Positions 23,801 through 34,498 of a stretch of 64,000 nucleotides of DNA are shown piece by piece. The position numbers and the translations under genes are program-made. Origin of the DNA: Evernia prunastri (lineage: Eukaryota > Ascomycota > Lecanoromycetes > Lecanorales > Parmeliaceae); contig NKYR01000097.1 in the NCBI GenBank assembly GCA_003184365.1, forward strand, positions 62,001 through 126,000. Reading direction: 5' to 3'. The notes below the pieces were generated by a model. The model made no database searches, was not told where the DNA came from, and worked only from the letters and a program-made list of their open reading frames with translations. Each line of letters starts with the position of its first letter. The stretch's first letter is position 1.

Positions 23801-24961
23801 TTCATATCAAGCCCCGCTCTTGCATAGGTTTCGCGGATCAGCACTTCTTGAGCCTCTGCGCTAGGCAGGTGCAAGCCTTTCGTCTTGCCGTCATGGTTAC
23901 AACCAGAGCCACGGATAGTTGCGCATACCACGTCGTTATCTCTCCTAGCAGCGATTTCTGGTTTCAGAATCACCACTGCGAAGCCTTCTCCACGTCCATA
24001 TCCATTGGCTCGGGAGTCGAATGCGTAAGATTTCCCGTCGGGACTGAGCAAATGAAGCGCGTCTAAAGCCATAGTCATGTCTGGTGACTGCATCAGGTTC
24101 ACTCCTGCCACGATTGCCTATGCATCGATTAGCTACCTTTTGAAATAAATCGAAGTGAATATGTGGGTAGGGCCCAACAACAGTTAGAATGGGAGATGAA
24201 ATGCATAGCACAAAGAGCCAGCTGACCATATTTGATTCCCCAGACTTGATACTTTGGCACGCCAGATGGAGCGCGACTAGACTAGAGGAACATGCTGTAT
24301 CAATAGTCATACTTGGGCCCTTCAAACCGAAAAAGTACGAGAGTCTGTTGGAAATGATCGACATAGTATTGCCTGACAGTTGGTGCATGGCACTAGTCTC
24401 AGTGTCCTTAGTCAAGTTGGTTTCAAAATCTCGTGAGGAGAAATCCCCCACGAAGCATGAGGTCTTGCTTCCCACCAGGTCTTCCATACGAATACTAGCT
24501 AAGGGGCACTGCTATCAGCGGAGGGAACTTGCTTGCTGGGCCGCTGTAGGAAGTCCACTAACCATTTTCAAAGGCTTCGTATGTCACCTCTAAGAGCATG
24601 CGTTGCTGAGGGTCCATGGTCTTGGCCTCATTAGGGGTGATGTTGAAGAATATTGCATCGAATTGCGCAAGATTGTCATTGATAAAGTGACCTCCTTTAA
24701 CGGCCGTCTACAAACAGTAAGATTCTTCGAAGAACCTGGACGAGGATGTCGACATACCGTTCCTTTTCTTTCTCCGCTGGGGTGATAGTACGCAGCAGCA
24801 TTCCATCGCTCATGAGGTACCTCACTCCAACCATTTCGTCCTTGAATCATGAGGTCCCAGAAAGCTTCCAAGGACGTTGCATCACCTGGAAGGCGACAGC
24901 CCATGCCAATTATCGCGATCGCTCTATCAACATCCATGATTTTTTCGTGTGGATTGTACAA

Positions 24962-26109
24962 GCGGGACTGTCGGCGAATGATCCTCGGGGACTATATAAC
25001 GCCAAGTGAGTATCCATTCTCTACGAATCAACAACCCTATACAGTCGGAATTCACAAAGTCGCGACGCGAGCTATCAGCTTCAAACGAGGAATGTGTCAA
25101 GACCAGGTTTTGTTACCGGTCATCGGGTTTTCTACTGTACCAAACGCAGTCATTGGAGACCTCCAAGCTCGTAATAAAAGGGAGGGCCAGTGGCCAATCT
25201 CCAGGGATGTGTTGGTTCATCCTTAAGTCCTAATGTAACAGCTATTCGGATGTAATGACCTTTACGAATCCAGATGAGGCGGAATCGTCAGTCTATCCTC
25301 CAGTTCATGCTGTCCCTTTCGCACCTTCATTGTGCACGGTGACCTCGCTGATTCTCAAGCCCTAGGCGGGAGACAGTGCCAGCTCGCTCGATCGTCCCTA
25401 TTATATTAATCGTTATTACCAGGGTGACTTGTTCTTATAGTTGAACTAGCCTTGACCTCATAGCGACCACTATGATGTTGAGAAAACTGTATGATGACTA
25501 GTGATAGTATCGTATTGGGGGTTTATGGAGTCTAGGGTTGCAGCCATCAGAATTTGAGTATGTTTTGTCACCAGCCAAGCAATTTTTTACTGTACATAAT
25601 ACCCACAAACCAAAAATCTAGTCGTATTTTTATTTGCATCAGTTGAGTGAGAGGACTGCATGGTGCCTTGTATTCGTGGCGAACTAGCAAGGGCCAGATA
25701 TAGGTCATTTGTCCAATCACTGCGAACAACTGCCGCTCGAATTTTTTGGTTACTACACAGTGGTCAATAACATCCGAACACAAGGGAAATCCGTCAAATA
25801 TGTAGATCGATACGAGTCCCTTGTTCGTTCGGTTGCGTCATGCGTGCATTTTACGCTCAGACATACGTGGGGTGACACCAGGCTATGGCACGCCTCCTTT
25901 CCCCATAAACGCAATTCGATCCAGTCTGCATACCAATGCAAGGCAGCTGGCGTAAGGGATGCTCAGATACCAGGACAGATATTCGGGAGCTGGGTCTTTA
26001 ATACAAGCACATTCTTAAAAGTTCTCCACTGGCGATGTCCTCTAAAGCCACACCAAATCCCAGCTGACTCCACAGTCGAAGTGTTGCGAAAAGATTCAAG
26101 AGATCAAAG
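24962..26109. promoter_or_regulatory. Divergent promoter region between PKS and FSH hydrolase
   Basis: 1.15 kb separates the two divergent starts. No gene fits here. A shared regulatory region is inferred from the head-to-head layout; no specific activator site was identified. Confidence 0.45.
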
Positions 26110-26946
26110 ATGAAGCCAAAGATTCTGTGCATCCACGGCCTGGGCATAAGCGGCTCGGTAAGTCCTAGGGGACATTGGTCGTTGAACCACCATCGGCTGA
26201 TCTGGACCCTAGGCAATGGTGCAGCTACTTCGTGAGTGCTCGTAATAGGACTCTCCTTCTGCCAGACACTCATTGACGACTCCACAGACGATCTCGAGAT
26301 GAACTTTGGAGAATACGAATTCGTGTACCCTGATGGCGAGGTAGACACCACACCTACAACTGGTGGGTCTTTAAAGCGCTTGAACTCCGACCATGGACTT
26401 ATTTGGAGATGCCTATCGAACGCTGATCGTCATCTGGTAGATGTTCGTGAGCTGTATCCGCCTCCATACCGATGCTTCTACGAATACAACGCCAGTGCGG
26501 CACAGTTGCTCCGAGCCCACGAATATCTTGACGAGATAGTGGAAGAAGATGGACCATTTGAAGGCATATTGGGTTTCTCTCAAGGAGCTGAGGTCGCCGC
26601 GTCTTTCCTGCTCTACCAAGCGCCAAATGTCACATTCAAATTCGCCATCTTCATTGGCGGTACGCCACCATTCGACGTCTCGGCCCTCGCCAGTGGAAAG
26701 GATGTGACGCCCGTCAAGATGCACGGAGATACTCATTCCGCGAGGATTCAGATCCCTACCGCCCACATCATAGGGAGAACTGATGCTTATCGGGAGTTTT
26801 CGAAGGTTATCGTGACGCTGTGCAATCCACGGGAGACCAAGGTGTTGAATCATAAAGGTGCTCATATTGTGCCAAGAGGCCAAGAGGCAGTGGAAGACTT
26901 GACTGCTGCACTGAACTGGGTGGTCGATCGAGCAACCTATCAATAA
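26110..26946 (+). CDS. FSH1/LovG-type serine hydrolase (probable polyketide-releasing esterase)
   Basis: Three exons were inferred: 26110-26157, 26213-26231 and 26288-26946 (introns of 55 and 56 bp), giving 241 codons. The protein is an alpha/beta hydrolase of the FSH family. MKPKILCIHGLGISG is the first strand and oxyanion loop, EGILGFSQGAE holds the nucleophile Ser, IIGRTDAY the likely acid Asp, and KGAHIVPRG the His. Members beside highly reducing PKS genes, such as LovG of the lovastatin cluster, cut the finished chain from the ACP. The PKS here lacks a thioesterase and lies divergently 1.15 kb away, so the same job is inferred. The small second exon (19 bp) is the weakest part of the model; a single longer first frame hits a stop. 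Unlike the PKS and the nearby SDR, this gene shows no lesion. Confidence 0.8.
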
Positions 26947-28099
26947 ATAGAGCGGACTGCGGAAGGAGAGGAGAAGACAATTTAGACATTACACAAATCC
27001 AAGATCGCATCTCATCATATACCTGTCGTTCTGCGACCACAAGTGGGGCTTCGATGTCACTACTTTCGAAGCTTTGTTTACAGCCTTCTCGGATGCCCAA
27101 TTTGTTTTCGCTCACCTACATATTTTCAAAATGGATACGAGAATTGCATTTCTTCACGAGTTGAATATTATCTCACCTCACAAGGTCCACTTCCCAATTC
27201 TAATGCTATAGAGTTTCCTTGCCTTCGATGTTTTCCACGTGAGCGTCTGAGAGAGTTGCCTCGGTAGCTTAGTTTTTAGTGAGCTCACTCCTCACCCACG
27301 ACCAGAACTCTGAGGCGGACCAAATTTTCTTCCGCAGGATGCCCGAGCGTGACATGCATCTTCTCTGATAGAATGAACCCGACCCTGTACTCTTCACAAA
27401 GCATAAGATCGCTGTTTTCAATGTATATACATAGTCTTTGATGTTCTGTGTCGAGTTCATGTATTTATCTTAGCGCGTGCGCTTATCCAGCTTGTCTTGT
27501 GTTGGACTTTGCACTAATCAGCCCTATCGCTTAGAGTATATATGCTCAGAATTCTCCGTAGCTGCACACTAGTTTATCCGTCACCAAAGATCTCAATATC
27601 TTGGCATTACAGGCTTACAGCGTCATCGAGAGACCCTTGACAAGAACAAGTGAGATTGCCATATCTAGAAGTAGTTCTACTTCTTCCCAACTCCGCACTT
27701 GATCGCACCTGCCTGACATTTCCAGGTCACTCTTTTAGCAGATAAGCATGATCTCCTTATTCGTCCCCAAAGCCAGGCGAGAGAAGCGTAGAGAAAGGAG
27801 CGACTGGATCACTGTAGATGAAAGATGCTCGATAGTTGAGATGAAGTAATGGCAGATACGTGCGAGTGCAAACGGAATACCCATCTTTCTCGAGCCTGTT
27901 GCCGACAATGATCGTGTGCAGTTGTGGGAGATGCACAATCGGGGAAGAATGGCACGTGATGAAGATCGTGTGTGGGTATGCCAGCGATTTGACTATTCTA
28001 TGTAGGGAGACTTTTGACATTGACCTTAATCACCAAGCTCTTTCTTATTCTCTAGTGCCCTTGTTTCCAAAAAAAATTGATGTATCCATTTTGATAACC
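26947..28099. other. Intergenic between hydrolase and SDR relic
   Basis: Short frames only. No domain, repeat or RNA gene recognised. Confidence 0.4.
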
Positions 28100-28925
28100 T
28101 AGGCACGACGTATGCCCCTGTGACCGCCAGCAGACCCTTCAAGTCCAGCTCCTTGGGCCTCTGCTCCATAGTAAAGTCAGCCACCGGGTTGACACAGCAC
28201 TGAGACCAGCTGCCGTGCCAACATGCACGCAGGAAAGCCTCTTCCCCTTGGGTCTTCCCACAACATACGTTACCGCCCTGGCGGAGTCCTCCAGGTCCGA
28301 ATCCTTCGGCTCGACAATAAACTGCCCAAAGCAAGATGCGCTGGTGGTATCCCTTGCGCGCTCCCCTCGTGCTCCCCTTGCCGTAAGCTCGCAGCACGAT
28401 TATGCACTTTTCGATGCCTCGGATCGTCAGCTCGCTTGCTTCAGACAGCAGGCACATCCATCGTGACCTTCGCTGCAACCTATGAGCCAAGATAGACTCG
28501 GGTGCTGCTAGAATCCCTTTAGACGAGCAGGTCTTTGTCCCCATTGCGCATCTAAGGGAGCATGACGTGAGTGAGATGGTAGGTGCCGACGTAGTTGACA
28601 GTATGCTCGGACAATTAGCTGCTCCTGGTAAAAGCCTGGCTAGGCCCAAAGCTCATGTTGGCGGTATTGCGGATCAGAACGCCGATCTTGCCAGCTCCCT
28701 CCAAGAGTGTGTCGATGCCAGTTGCGAGGGGTTCTTCGCCGAGGACATTCAAGGCAACAGAGCCCACGTCAACCTTTTACTATTCGACGAAGGAAGGCTT
28801 CGATGTCTTTGACGGGTGCGTTACTGGGGATGGGATCACGCATGCCAGTGTCCTTTAGTATGACCGGCTTTAGCGGACATATGGCCGAAGCCGCCGGAAG
28901 CAACAATGGATGACGATGAGTTGGG
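28100..28925 (-). pseudogene. Decayed short-chain dehydrogenase/reductase (SDR)
   Basis: Reading leftward from about 28925, pieces of a classical SDR appear in order but in different frames: SGGFGHMSAKAGHT (a remnant of the Rossmann glycine motif), MRDPIPSNAPVKDIEAFLRR, VLGEEPLATGIDTLLEGAGK, then NTANMSFGP where active relatives have NNAG, a remnant resembling the region before the catalytic Ser, VAAKVTM where YxxxK is expected, SELTIRGIEKC, and a last segment resembling the common SDR end. Stops and frame changes interrupt it many times, and the catalytic Tyr context is lost. The order and spacing match SDRs of about 280-300 residues. It may have been a tailoring reductase of the neighbouring PKS; that is inference from position only. 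The 207-codon open frame here mixes frames and is not a gene. Confidence 0.75.
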
Positions 28926-29791
28926 CGATTATTGAGACGCTATGTTTGCATGGTAGTTGCAGAATTGAGTCGTGGGCGAGAAGTCGTAGATAGGAGATAG
29001 TAGGCTAAAGCCGTAGTATTCTCGCTTTGTGTAAAGAAAGAGCAAAGTACAAAACGACATGGGAATGCCTAGTCCATTATACTAGGTGACATTTTGTGGT
29101 ACCCCCTGTCGCGTCATCATTGATTGTATGTGAAAATGGCGGCGACCCAGCGTGGCCGAACGCTGAATCCATCAGAACGTGTATCCCTATGTGCGCAGCC
29201 TTGAGAGTAACGTGAATAACACTTTGTCAGAGCCAGAGTCTCATTCGCTTGGCGCTTCATGAAAACATGTAAGAAAATGGGGAGAAAAACGATGGATTTG
29301 TCGTTCTCAGAATTAGTTGAAGCACTCAGTGTCGGGCCGAAGGAGCATCAGAGTGCGAGTTTCGACGCAAAAGTGCAATACGAAGCGTTATACGCTGCGC
29401 CGAGACCGAGTGCTGTAGGAATTGAAGGCTTGCACTAGCGAGCCAGGATGGAGGCATTGCCCAGGGAGAGCTCAAACAACGTTTGCAATCCATTCATTGT
29501 CATAATTGTTACAAATGGCATTGTAGAACGATCGAAGGTCTTGAAAGATTGTATATAAGCTTTCGGCTGTGGACCAGTTTACCACCCCAAGGAACGCTCG
29601 TCAAGCCGGCCATATTGCACACGTAGAACCGTCACAGAAATAGGAGGCAAGTGGTGCTTGAAGAATACCGTGACAAAGCACCTTCTGAGAACAGCGTTCA
29701 ACCCACCGAAACATCTGAGTGTGAAATGGGGCGTTGGAGTTGGTGGAATCTATCATTACTGGAAACATTCTGCATCGATACCTTATATCGC
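28926..29791. other. Intergenic, no supported gene
   Basis: Lies between the SDR relic and the 3' end of the GT32 gene. Nothing recognisable on either strand. Confidence 0.4.
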
Positions 29792-31195
29792 TCATTGCGC
29801 CATTAAGTCCGCAACCACTGGCGGATCTCCTCCAGGCGGTGAGTTTCCTTCTATTGGTGGATTTCCTTCAACTGGTGAACCGCCTCCTATAAGTGGATTA
29901 CCTTCTGCAGGCAATTTCCCTTCGATTGGTGGGATCCCCTCAAATGGTGGGTTTCCTTCGAGTGGTGGATTGCCGTTAATCGGTGTGTCCGCTTCGTCTT
30001 TTCGATCACCTGCAAAAGCTTGGGCTCCATCAGGTGCTTGGACTGCTGAGACTGCTGAATCCCCTTCTACTGCTCGATCCTTCTCCGTTGATGGAACTCC
30101 CTCGGCTGCTGGGATAGCTTCTGCCGCAGCGACTTCCTGCGCTGGGGGGCTATCTTCAACCAGGGCATTTGCCTCTGCCTCAGCCACTGCTTTATCTTCC
30201 GGGCGTTGAAAGTGAGTACTCTTCCAAGACCCCACCGACCAGTGGAAAACCACAGCGGGCCAATTTGTGGACTGGGCTCCTTCAACACCTTCGCGTTCAG
30301 CCTCTGCAGTACTCATTGCTCTGATAGGTAAGATGAGTATATCATCGATTAGCTTAGGCTCTTCCAACATAGTTGCATCCTTGTAGGTAAATTTTTTGCC
30401 CGTCACGCGGGTTGCATAGGCAAAAAAGGCGTCGGTAAATGCCCTTGGCCCAGTCGAGTCGATGACCTCCTTATACGAAAGCTTCATTGTTCCAAGGCTT
30501 CTATACTGCTTCCTAGCCATCTCGAGGAGGTTCCTCGCGACGGACTCAGCAACGAATCGCATGAACGGGTGACCGGCTTTGCACATGAAAGTCCAGTTAT
30601 TGATGCCCCAAATGTATTTTCGGTAGTCATAGTAGAGATTCGCATCATTCTCCACGGGCAAGCGGTCGCTTTCCACGCCGACGACAACGCCAGTCTTGTC
30701 CTGAAAGGCTGGAGGGATCCACGTGTCAATAGGCTCCTGGCAAACTACGTCTAAATCTGCATATATACCCCCTTCGGCCGCGAGGACAAGGTAGCGCATG
30801 AAGTCCGCTCGGAGAATTTTGTCCGTAAGATTTAGGAAGGTGTCTCGAATCAGAGGATCATTGGCGAAGTGATCGCGTACATAGCTCTCAGCGCCGATAT
30901 CAGTGAGCAGTTCGTATCGATAGTGAGGATTTTTCTCTTGCCACGTCCGGGCTCGTTCTCTTTCCTCGTCGTCTAGGAGAATGGCGGAAGTATGCCATGT
31001 CTGCCACACCTTTTTGGGTATCTCTTGGCCCGTAAGGGTGTCAGATCTGGAAGAAATCGCTTGAGAGAAGGTGTGGAAAGGGCTAGTATTGCTGGGTGCA
31101 AAGTAATTGATGAGAAGACATATAACTCCAAATAACGCCAGCAATTTAAGCACAAAGGGCAATCTTCCTCGGATCATGGTGCTGGAGGCATTCAT
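29792..31195 (-). CDS. GT32 (OCH1-like) glycosyltransferase with repeat-rich tail
   Basis: Single exon, 467 codons. The N-terminus has a basic start and one hydrophobic anchor (about residues 10-28, PFVLKLLALFGVICLLINY), so a type II Golgi membrane protein is expected. The catalytic part matches the DXD sugar-binding family GT32: KVWQTWHTS, then KILRADFMRYLVLAAEGG followed at once by the metal site YADLDVVC, and GHPFMRFV further on. OCH1-type relatives transfer mannose to N-glycans or sphingolipids, but the acceptor here is unknown. VVFHWSVGSWK closes the domain near residue 325. The last 140 residues are an unusual Ala/Glu-rich then G-N-P-P-x-E-rich tail encoded by an 18-bp tandem repeat. 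Met at 31195 is the first in frame and places the anchor properly. Confidence 0.87.
   Translation of the reverse strand: MNASSTMIRGRLPFVLKLLALFGVICLLINYFAPSNTSPFHTFSQAISSRSDTLTGQEIPKKVWQTWHTSAILLDDEERERARTWQEKNPHYRYELLTDIGAESYVRDHFANDPLIRDTFLNLTDKILRADFMRYLVLAAEGGIYADLDVVCQEPIDTWIPPAFQDKTGVVVGVESDRLPVENDANLYYDYRKYIWGINNWTFMCKAGHPFMRFVAESVARNLLEMARKQYRSLGTMKLSYKEVIDSTGPRAFTDAFFAYATRVTGKKFTYKDATMLEEPKLIDDILILPIRAMSTAEAEREGVEGAQSTNWPAVVFHWSVGSWKSTHFQRPEDKAVAEAEANALVEDSPPAQEVAAAEAIPAAEGVPSTEKDRAVEGDSAVSAVQAPDGAQAFAGDRKDEADTPINGNPPLEGNPPFEGIPPIEGKLPAEGNPLIGGGSPVEGNPPIEGNSPPGGDPPVVADLMAQ
29815..29990. repeat. 18-bp coding minisatellite in the GT32 tail
   Basis: About nine or ten degenerate 18-bp units encode hexapeptides of the form G-N-P-P-I-E. 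The frame is kept throughout. Copy number is likely to vary between strains. Confidence 0.85.
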
Positions 31196-31942
31196 GATAA
31201 TTCCAAGAAGAAGTCGGATACGTGGCGATGGGAGAGATGATAGAAGAATAACGGTAATGATTGTAGGAGTAGGCTAATGCAAGAGATAGATGCAGGATGA
31301 TGTCGAAGTAGGAGAATCATATTGAAAGTAGACCAATTGGGATGGCTTGATGGCGAGATATATAGGACTAATGCAGGTTGGATAGCTCCAAGCATCTCCG
31401 GGACACTCGTGGACGCTCAAGCACCTTATCTTTTTCTTTTTTTTTCCTCTCTTCCCTGTTTTCTCTATCGAGCATCGCCAAGCCCGCTAACTTTAGCCGA
31501 GGCAGATCTAATTTTAGTAAATAGCTAGAGATGTGGCGGAAAGATTTTCCGACCAAGAACGAACGAGAACAATCCGCTAAAAAACATCCACGAAACTGTT
31601 GTCTCTTGGAGTGCTGGCTCTTGGTCAAAGCTTCAAAGCTCTCTCTACTCACGACAGACTGCCACCGCTTGTGACTATACGCCTTTGTACTCAACGACAC
31701 CATCACTCCTGTCATGTGCTGCTAAGTCTGAAGGGGTTTTGAGATGGGGAACCGCCTCTCTGGCCATTGACCATTGACCATTGACCAGGCTACCATCATC
31801 ATGGTACGGTGTCGAATCCCCAGTGTATAGGATAGCAGATCACTGTGAGGGCACTTGAACCTTTAATCATGACTGTACGCCGCTGACCTGATCTCGCCCA
31901 TAGGTTCTATACCCTCACTACCCCTTCGCACCAAGATTCAGC
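31196..31942. promoter_or_regulatory. Divergent promoter region between GT32 and F-box gene
   Basis: 747 bp between two head-to-head starts. It contains a small CCATTGA triplicate (31764-31787). No gene. Confidence 0.4.
31764..31787. repeat. CCATTGA tandem triplicate
   Basis: Three exact 7-bp copies and a partial fourth, about 155 bp upstream of the F-box start. Confidence 0.85.
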
Positions 31943-33286
31943 ATGGCTCCCCCAATGCTCGACCTGCCTGATGAACTGCTGGTACAGATCCTACGATACC
32001 TATCAAAGCTCGATCTCAAAACGGCACGTTTATCCTGTTCTCGACTCGGCGCAATCGGAGCTTCGATGCAATTCCAGCGGGTGTATTTCGCTCCGCGCAA
32101 GTTCGAGATGGAACGGTTTATGAACATCGCTCAACATCCCGTGTTCAGCAAAAGCGTCAAAGAGCTGGTCTACGATGGGAGGCTGTTCCGCCAGGAGTAT
32201 CAGCAATCAAGGGCATACCAAGGAATGCTGTCTCGGCAGAAGCGTTCTCGTCAGGACCCTTGCAAGCACGGCTTCTATCCAATGGGTTGTCTGGAAGACG
32301 ACTTGGAACAGTACTCGGATTGTGTTAAGGAGCAGCTACAGATCCTGGACAACAGGGCAGATCTTCGTGCTCTACTTGCTGGCTTGGGTCAAATGCCTAT
32401 CAAACGCCTTACTGTACAGGACTCTTTCCGCAATTATGATCGGGTTTCCATTCATCCTACCGATCACTCGTGGTACGACGAGAATTGCGAGCTCCGCTTT
32501 CCTAGATTCTTACCTTCGAGCTGGGATGAATTCTGGCTTCCGCTCGAGTGGGACGATCACGCTCCCAATGTTCTGACCTGGGACTGCCGGGGACTTGCTA
32601 ATCTTTTCAGTGCATTTTCGGAACATTGCCACCAAATTGGCGAGTTTCATATTGGTACACAAAATTCTCCGGCCCCGATGGTTCTATTCCACCCGTCAAG
32701 TGGTACAATTGACCACATCGACCGGTTAGCACCCCAGCTTACCAGTTTGAAGCTTGACTGTAAGCCGTACAGAAGCGACGAAGCCCAGGACGTTGATGCC
32801 GCGGTGTCACGTTTGATAGACCTCATACACAACGCGAATGAAATCAAAGCTTTATCTAGCTGTATCAACATTGACAAGCAACATTCTCTTCAAATTATCC
32901 AGGGTTGGCGGGATGGGCTCCATCTTTCGCTGCTGGATCTTGGGAATTTCAGGGCCACGCAAGACAGTCTCACTGCTATCATCAAGACACAGAAGGACAC
33001 TCTGTCTGAACTGAAACTCCGAAACATGCGGATGATAGGCCCAGACTCGTGGGAGGGCTTGGGAGACGAGATAGGTAAACACTTGAAGCTTCAAAAAATC
33101 ACGATCAATGAACTGTATTCCGAGCCTTGCGATAGCATCATGCCGTCTTCGGATCTACAAAGAAAGGTAGCCCATCTTATAATGCAGTGGGCCTCTCCTG
33201 TAATGCTCGAGACTGAGCGATATCCGTTATTTCATCCATTTCTGGTGGTTCTAAGCTTGAAAGCGAAGGGAGACAAATGTGCTTGA
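31943..33286 (+). CDS. F-box protein
   Basis: Single exon, 447 codons. The N-terminal 45 residues (LDLPDELLVQILRYLSKLDL, then TARLSCSRLGAIG) form an F-box, which docks a substrate receptor to Skp1 in an SCF ubiquitin ligase. The rest is long and without a named domain; it holds the usual fungal segment VKELVYDG and leucine-rich stretches (ELKLRNMRMIG, SLLDLGNFRAT) resembling weak LRR-like repeats. The substrate is unknown. The start is the first Met, right at the F-box. A dead relative lies 400 bp downstream in the same orientation. Confidence 0.85.
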   Translation: MAPPMLDLPDELLVQILRYLSKLDLKTARLSCSRLGAIGASMQFQRVYFAPRKFEMERFMNIAQHPVFSKSVKELVYDGRLFRQEYQQSRAYQGMLSRQKRSRQDPCKHGFYPMGCLEDDLEQYSDCVKEQLQILDNRADLRALLAGLGQMPIKRLTVQDSFRNYDRVSIHPTDHSWYDENCELRFPRFLPSSWDEFWLPLEWDDHAPNVLTWDCRGLANLFSAFSEHCHQIGEFHIGTQNSPAPMVLFHPSSGTIDHIDRLAPQLTSLKLDCKPYRSDEAQDVDAAVSRLIDLIHNANEIKALSSCINIDKQHSLQIIQGWRDGLHLSLLDLGNFRATQDSLTAIIKTQKDTLSELKLRNMRMIGPDSWEGLGDEIGKHLKLQKITINELYSEPCDSIMPSSDLQRKVAHLIMQWASPVMLETERYPLFHPFLVVLSLKAKGDKCA

Positions 33287-33690
33287 TCATTGATCATCGT
33301 CGTTACTTAAAAAGTACCAACAGTCGCAAAGCTTCGATAGCAAGGAGAGTTTACACATTCATTGCAATATAGCTCCATAGTCTCAAAACGTAGGCAGTAA
33401 TCATCACCATGAATGCCACCAACTATCAACCTCCTCTCCTCGTCTGCCTCCACCAAAATCTTGGCGCCCTGCAGCCCCTATTTTAGCGTAAGGCTATCAG
33501 GGCTTGGCGAAATATTTCGCCGAAGGCGACCAGATTCAAACGGCCAGGCTAGGTCCGCACCGATCCAGCTTTCCTGTCTTTCAGTAGAATTTGACAATTC
33601 AGTATATGCCGGAACGCGACTTCATCCATCGAGCTGATTTGAGCATGCTGCTGACCCTCTATCCCTTATTAACAGACCTCCTCTCCCGTT
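33287..33690. other. Spacer between F-box gene and its dead copy
   Basis: 404 bp. No gene seen. Confidence 0.4.
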
Positions 33691-34236
33691 ATGCCACTCC
33701 AAATGCAAGACTTCCCAGACGAGTTGCCATCTGACATCCTAGCACGGCAATTCAGTTGACACCTCAGTCCTGCCCGCCTCACATGCCGTCGTTGGAGCAT
33801 TGTCGGTGCCGAGTACCTTCTTGAGCGAATCTACTTTGCACACCCTACAAAGATGTCACGAAAAAGCACGAGCAATACCCTGAGAGGGGTATTTGCCCGC
33901 AATGTGAAAGAGTTGGTATACGATGGAAGGGCTTTTTTACATCACTCCATAAATGATGAGGTGTATCAACGTTGTTACTGTAAGGATGTCATCATGAGTG
34001 CTGAAGATGGTCGTGAAGCGATCGCGGGGAACAACCACCGTAACTGGTCACATTTGTTCATCTATTGCGAGCATAACGGCCTCGACGGAGAGCACCAGCG
34101 GATACTGCAAGATTACCAAGACCCGAGATCCGTTCGTGGAATCCCTGGACAGACGCTTGGGCTCTCAAGTGATCTAGTTCAGATGTTAATAAGAACTCCG
34201 GTCCTGTTAGCGGCTTTGGAGAAAGTCGCGGCATGA
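33691..34236 (+). pseudogene. F-box gene relic (tandem relative)
   Basis: The frame from ATG 33691 reads MPLQMQDFPDELPSDILARQ and then meets TGA at 33757-33759 inside the F-box, followed in the same frame by HLSPARLTCRRWSIVGAEYL and later FARNVKELVYDGRAF. The last matches the neighbour's VKELVYDGRLF. It is about 180 codons long against 447 in the intact relative, so the C-terminal part is lost. Tandem duplication followed by decay is the simplest reading. A protein could still start at internal Met 33853, but it would lack the F-box. Confidence 0.8.
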
Positions 34237-34498
34237 TACCAGATAATGCATTGGTATTGATCGGAGACCGCTTCGTTGCCAGCCCACTGTTTTCCCAGGT
34301 CCTCATGTCTAAAGTCCAGGATGGGAAGATTTGGAAGGAAAGAAGGAAGGAAGGCCTTAGCAATTTCTAGTTTTTCTGTATTCCATGGTCTTTAGCGATG
34401 TCATTCCATCAGAAAATCCTGCATTACCGAACAGCCTGCTTGAAGCGACCTCAAGCAAGGTTCAATGCTTCAATTGAGAATCTTGCAACCGGACCCTT

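Larger units (their letters stand above)
17274..24961 (-). pseudogene. Highly reducing polyketide synthase (KS-AT-DH-psiMT-ER-KR-ACP), broken
   Basis: Iterative type I highly reducing PKS. The KS keeps the active-site Cys (DTACSSSL) and both His (EAHGTGT, KTNIGHLEG); the AT keeps GQGAQW and GHSSGEIAAAY. DH keeps its His (21689-21691), but the usual G and P of HxxxGxxxxP are A and C, and the second-site Asp is Glu (HPALLES). The methyltransferase-like domain lacks the SAM glycine motif. The KR keeps GGLGGLG; the ACP has GLDSLVAIEIR. Introns that rejoin the frame: 24708-24757, 24499-24562, 24118-24226, 23477-23526, 22807-22866, 21635-21685, 18518-18568 and 17890-17949. Lesions: a 153-bp element (20665-20817), an ER deletion with hairpin (about 18729) and a one-base deletion in KR (about 18091). 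There is no thioesterase. Upstream domains could still be translated; a full synthase could not. Start 24961, or Met at 24937. Confidence 0.9.

Noticed and set aside
28026..28649. 207-codon open frame on the minus strand
   Set aside because: It crosses SDR-like segments that lie in different frames, so it is a by-product of a decayed gene and not a protein of its own.
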